DNA from: Bacteroidota bacterium
GTDB lineage: Bacteria; Bacteroidota; Bacteroidia; B-17B0; Aurantibacillaceae
Reading direction: 5' to 3'
DNA length: 7,851 bases
Assembly (NCBI GenBank): GCA_016711805.1
Contig: JADJSH010000033.1
Coordinates: forward strand, 1 to 7,851
Shown: one piece after another, positions 6,588 to 7,851 of the stretch
Layout: every line of letters begins with the position of its first letter
Position numbering within the stretch: position 1 is the stretch's first letter
Notes under the pieces: generated by a model
Databases searched by the model: none
What the model saw: the letters and a program-made list of their open reading frames with translations, nothing else
Told to the model about the DNA's origin: nothing
Translations under genes and position numbers: made by a program

Positions 6588-6746
6588 GGATAAAGCTAGA
6601 ACTTATGCGGCTCAAGGCATTATCAACCGAATATTAATAAAGATAAAAATGTTTCTACGCATTTTGCAATGCAAAATGAATGTCTTTCGCGAAGCATTTT
6701 TAGGCTAATGCTTGTGCTTCTGCCGCATAAGTTTTGGGTGCGGTTA
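6584..6746. repeat. Repeat D, 163-bp palindromic repeat
   Basis: It opens TAACG at 6584 and closes GTTA at 6743-6746. The arm AACTTATGCGGC (6600-6611) pairs perfectly over 12 bp with GCCGCATAAGTT (6722-6733). Inside are a perfect hairpin CATTTTGCA-A-TGCAAAATG (6660-6678) and the loop motif TCTTTCGCGAAGC (6683-6695). Its arm sequence differs from those of B and C, but each arm matches its own partner, so the pairing appears to be maintained by compensating changes. The stop of the next gene is 10 bp beyond GTTA. Confidence 0.75.
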
Positions 6747-6756
6747 TGGGCCAGTT

Positions 6757-7366
6757 TTATTCTAAAAGTTGCACAAGGCCGGAACTTATTAATCCCCAAC
6801 TGTTCCAAGGAATATTGCTGAACCGAAAATATCCACCCCAAACACGTTTTCTTTTCATTCTCTTTGCGTGGTCAACATATGAGTCTTTATATTCGGTATT
6901 CTTAAAGAACTCTTGATTTTTATTAATCATGTCAACATCTTTTATCTGAGCATGTGAATTCCCGCCAGCTGGAATTAAACCAAATAGTGGCCCAATGAAT
7001 ATACAAGGTACGAAAGTCCCAGCAAAATTTTTTCTATAGCCTCTGTAATATTTTTGTGCATCAATCTCACCTTGTAGTTTCCAATCTTGAATACTTTCAA
7101 AAGATTTGTCAACTATAGGTGAAGTTGTAGTTTCAAAAATTTCTTTGCTGCCGTTTTCATATCTAATAATTAAAATTTCAGATTTTGCTACGATTATTAA
7201 TGGACCGTCAAGATTGTCAAAACGTTTGAACTTAACCTCATTAAGACCTATCTCAATAACTTTTGCTTTAATGTCCTCGCCATTTCTTTTTGTGATAAGG
7301 TCTTGTGGCACGAATCGATATGTTTGTTAGAAATATTATAGTGGCAATCAATACGTGCTTTTTCAT
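6757..7366 (-). CDS. Exported/membrane protein of a Bacteroidota hypothetical family, frameshifted near its signal peptide
   Basis: The ATG at 7366 opens a signal peptide, MKKHVLIATIIFLTNISIRA. The conserved body 'QDLITKRNGEDIKAKVIEIG' follows in the next frame, so one extra base near 7304-7309 breaks the gene just after the cleavage region. As read, the body is open only from a GTG at 7311. The N-terminal domain ('NEVKFKRFDNLDGPLIIVAKSEILIIRYENGS') resembles a family common in Bacteroidota, in which it precedes membrane segments. A hydrophobic stretch lies at 'AGTFVPCIFIGPLFGLIPAG'. The tail after 'RKRVWGG' is doubtful. The present frame ends SSGLVQLLE at 6757, but a one-base shift gives IFGSAIFLGTVGD ending at 6789, a glycine-rich membrane segment more like the family. 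Length is 202 aa, or 191 aa if the second shift is real. Function is unknown. Confidence 0.65.
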
Positions 7367-7390
7367 CTTTTATTTTTTTAGGTGTTGTTT

Positions 7391-7534
7391 TTAAGAATAT
7401 ACTTCAACAATAACAAATTCTCCAGTATATTTATTTATAAGTGCTATAGCTTCTTCTTTTGTTTTATGGCCTGAAGAAAAAAGTGTTAGCACATTATTAT
7501 TTATTGTAAATAGTGAATACGTTATATTTTTCAT
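7391..7534 (-). CDS. Small hypothetical protein, 47 aa
   Basis: The intact frame runs from ATG 7534 to TAA 7391-7393 and encodes MKNITYSLFTINNNVLTLFS, then SGHKTKEEAIALINKYTGEF, then VIVEVYS. The pattern is strand, turn, helix (TKEEAIALINKY), strand (EFVIVEVYS), a compact alpha/beta fold like several short Bacteroidota proteins that end in a V-x-x-VYS strand. It has no signal peptide, membrane segment or Cys, so it is probably cytoplasmic. Its start is 7 bp after the stop of the upstream gene and its stop is 24 bp before the next ATG, consistent with one transcript. I do not know its function. Confidence 0.55.
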   Translation of the reverse strand: MKNITYSLFTINNNVLTLFSSGHKTKEEAIALINKYTGEFVIVEVYS

Positions 7535-7541
7535 AAAATGT

Positions 7542-7851
7542 TTATTTGTTTAAGCTACCATTAACAGTTGTTGTTTGACCTGCTGTTATTGTAAAAGCAC
7601 CACTTTTTGTAACTACGGGTGGAATACCTTGCCCTGTGCCACATTTAGTAGAATTATATGTTTTTTTAGCTTTATAATAATAAACGCCAGGTGCTAATAA
7701 ATCTTTTGAAAAATTTGCAGATGAACCAGTATAATTAGACTGTGCAAAATACGCTTCGTTTGCAACATCAGTCGAACTATAACCAAGTCCAATAACAGTA
7801 TTATAAGCACCCGTACACATAACATATGTGGAATTCCATGATGCAGTTATA
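7542..7851 (-). CDS. C-terminal part of a hypothetical, probably exported protein (5' end outside the window)
   Basis: The frame is open from the window edge to TAA 7542-7544, at least 102 codons. The ATG at 7820 is internal, because coding-like sequence (ITASWNSTYV) continues upstream of it. The product is rich in Ser, Thr, Tyr, Gly and Asn, with short beta-strand-like segments ('GVYYYKAKKTYNS', 'SGAFTITAGQTTTVNGSLNK') and two Cys in the visible part ('MCTG', 'KCGTG'). This composition suits a secreted or surface beta-sandwich domain, but the signal peptide would be outside the window and no type IX sorting tail is present. I do not recognise the family. It is first in a run of three close minus-strand genes. 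Confidence 0.6.
   Translation of the reverse strand, partial: ITASWNSTYVMCTGAYNTVIGLGYSSTDVANEAYFAQSNYTGSSANFSKDLLAPGVYYYKAKKTYNSTKCGTGQGIPPVVTKSGAFTITAGQTTTVNGSLNK

Larger units (their letters stand above)
6743..7851 (-). mobile_element. Putative cassette 4 (partial): three minus-strand genes right of repeat D
   Basis: The segment starts GTTATGGGCC at 6743-6752; its other end is beyond the window. It carries a membrane or exported protein gene, a 47-aa ORF and the end of a third gene, all on the minus strand and spaced 24 and 7 bp, as in an operon. If the terminal-repeat pattern holds, the missing end should read GGCCCATAAC or close to it. Confidence 0.3.

Noticed and set aside
130..6752. 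Insertion sequences or transposons
   Set aside because: Inverted ends are present, but no transposase fragment is found in any frame and no target-site duplication was recognised.
6623..6841. Minus-strand frame of 72 codons through repeat D
   Set aside because: It is a shadow of the 6757-7366 gene that continues into the palindrome.
1..7851. CRISPR array
   Set aside because: The repeats are few, over 100 bp long, palindromic and separated by whole genes; the 21-bp array has no unique spacers of regular size.
1..7851. tRNA or rRNA genes
   Set aside because: No GGTTCRANNC-type T-loop with cloverleaf arms and no conserved rRNA stretches were recognised on either strand.

Overview
The window is AT-rich DNA that reads as Bacteroidota. 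One gene product ends in a type IX secretion (Por) sorting tail. The DPP-like S9 peptidase, the HTH_26-type regulator and the 'QDLITKRNGEDIKAKV' exported protein are all of kinds typical of that phylum, and the gene starts follow A-rich leaders instead of clear Shine-Dalgarno sites. The exact genus cannot be told from the sequence.

Layout, left to right. 1-133: end of a palindromic repeat (A). 357-710 (-): small XRE-type regulator. 685-948 (+): ten 21-bp tandem units in an open frame that overlaps the regulator's start. 968-3261 (-): exported DPP-like S9 peptidase with one frameshift. 3262-3586: gene-free leader with several hairpins and a terminator/antiterminator-like trio. 3590-3708: repeat B. 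3741-5677 (-): GH39-like glycosidase with a type IX secretion tail, broken by three frameshifts. 5718-5901: repeat C. 5940-6537 (-): broken lipoprotein gene. 6584-6746: repeat D. 6757-7366 (-): exported or membrane protein with one or two frameshifts. 7391-7534 (-): 47-aa small ORF. 7542-7851 (-): C-terminal part of a gene that runs off the window.

The main observation is the architecture. Repeats A-D are long imperfect palindromes that open with TAAC and close with GTTA. They share arm sequences and a TTTCGCGAAGC-like loop motif. Genes lie between them in one orientation, with the stop codon close to the GTTA end (about 10-40 bp for B, C and D) and, for two genes, the start about 40-50 bp from the TAAC end. 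This resembles an integron gene-cassette array (a cluster of attC-like sites), but the outer core does not match the canonical GTTRRRY/RYYYAAC boxes. In addition, the sequences just outside the repeats match each other at the two ends of the same gene-bearing segment (GTTACCTG, GTTATGGGC and GTTACTTGC classes), as cargo-specific terminal inverted repeats. No integrase or transposase is visible in the window.

Four of the genes have visible export signals, so the array seems to carry cell-surface or secreted functions. Every multi-hundred-base cargo gene except the regulator needs at least one single-base shift to read through. That could be gene decay in a cassette reservoir, or residual indel error in the assembly; the sequence alone does not decide.
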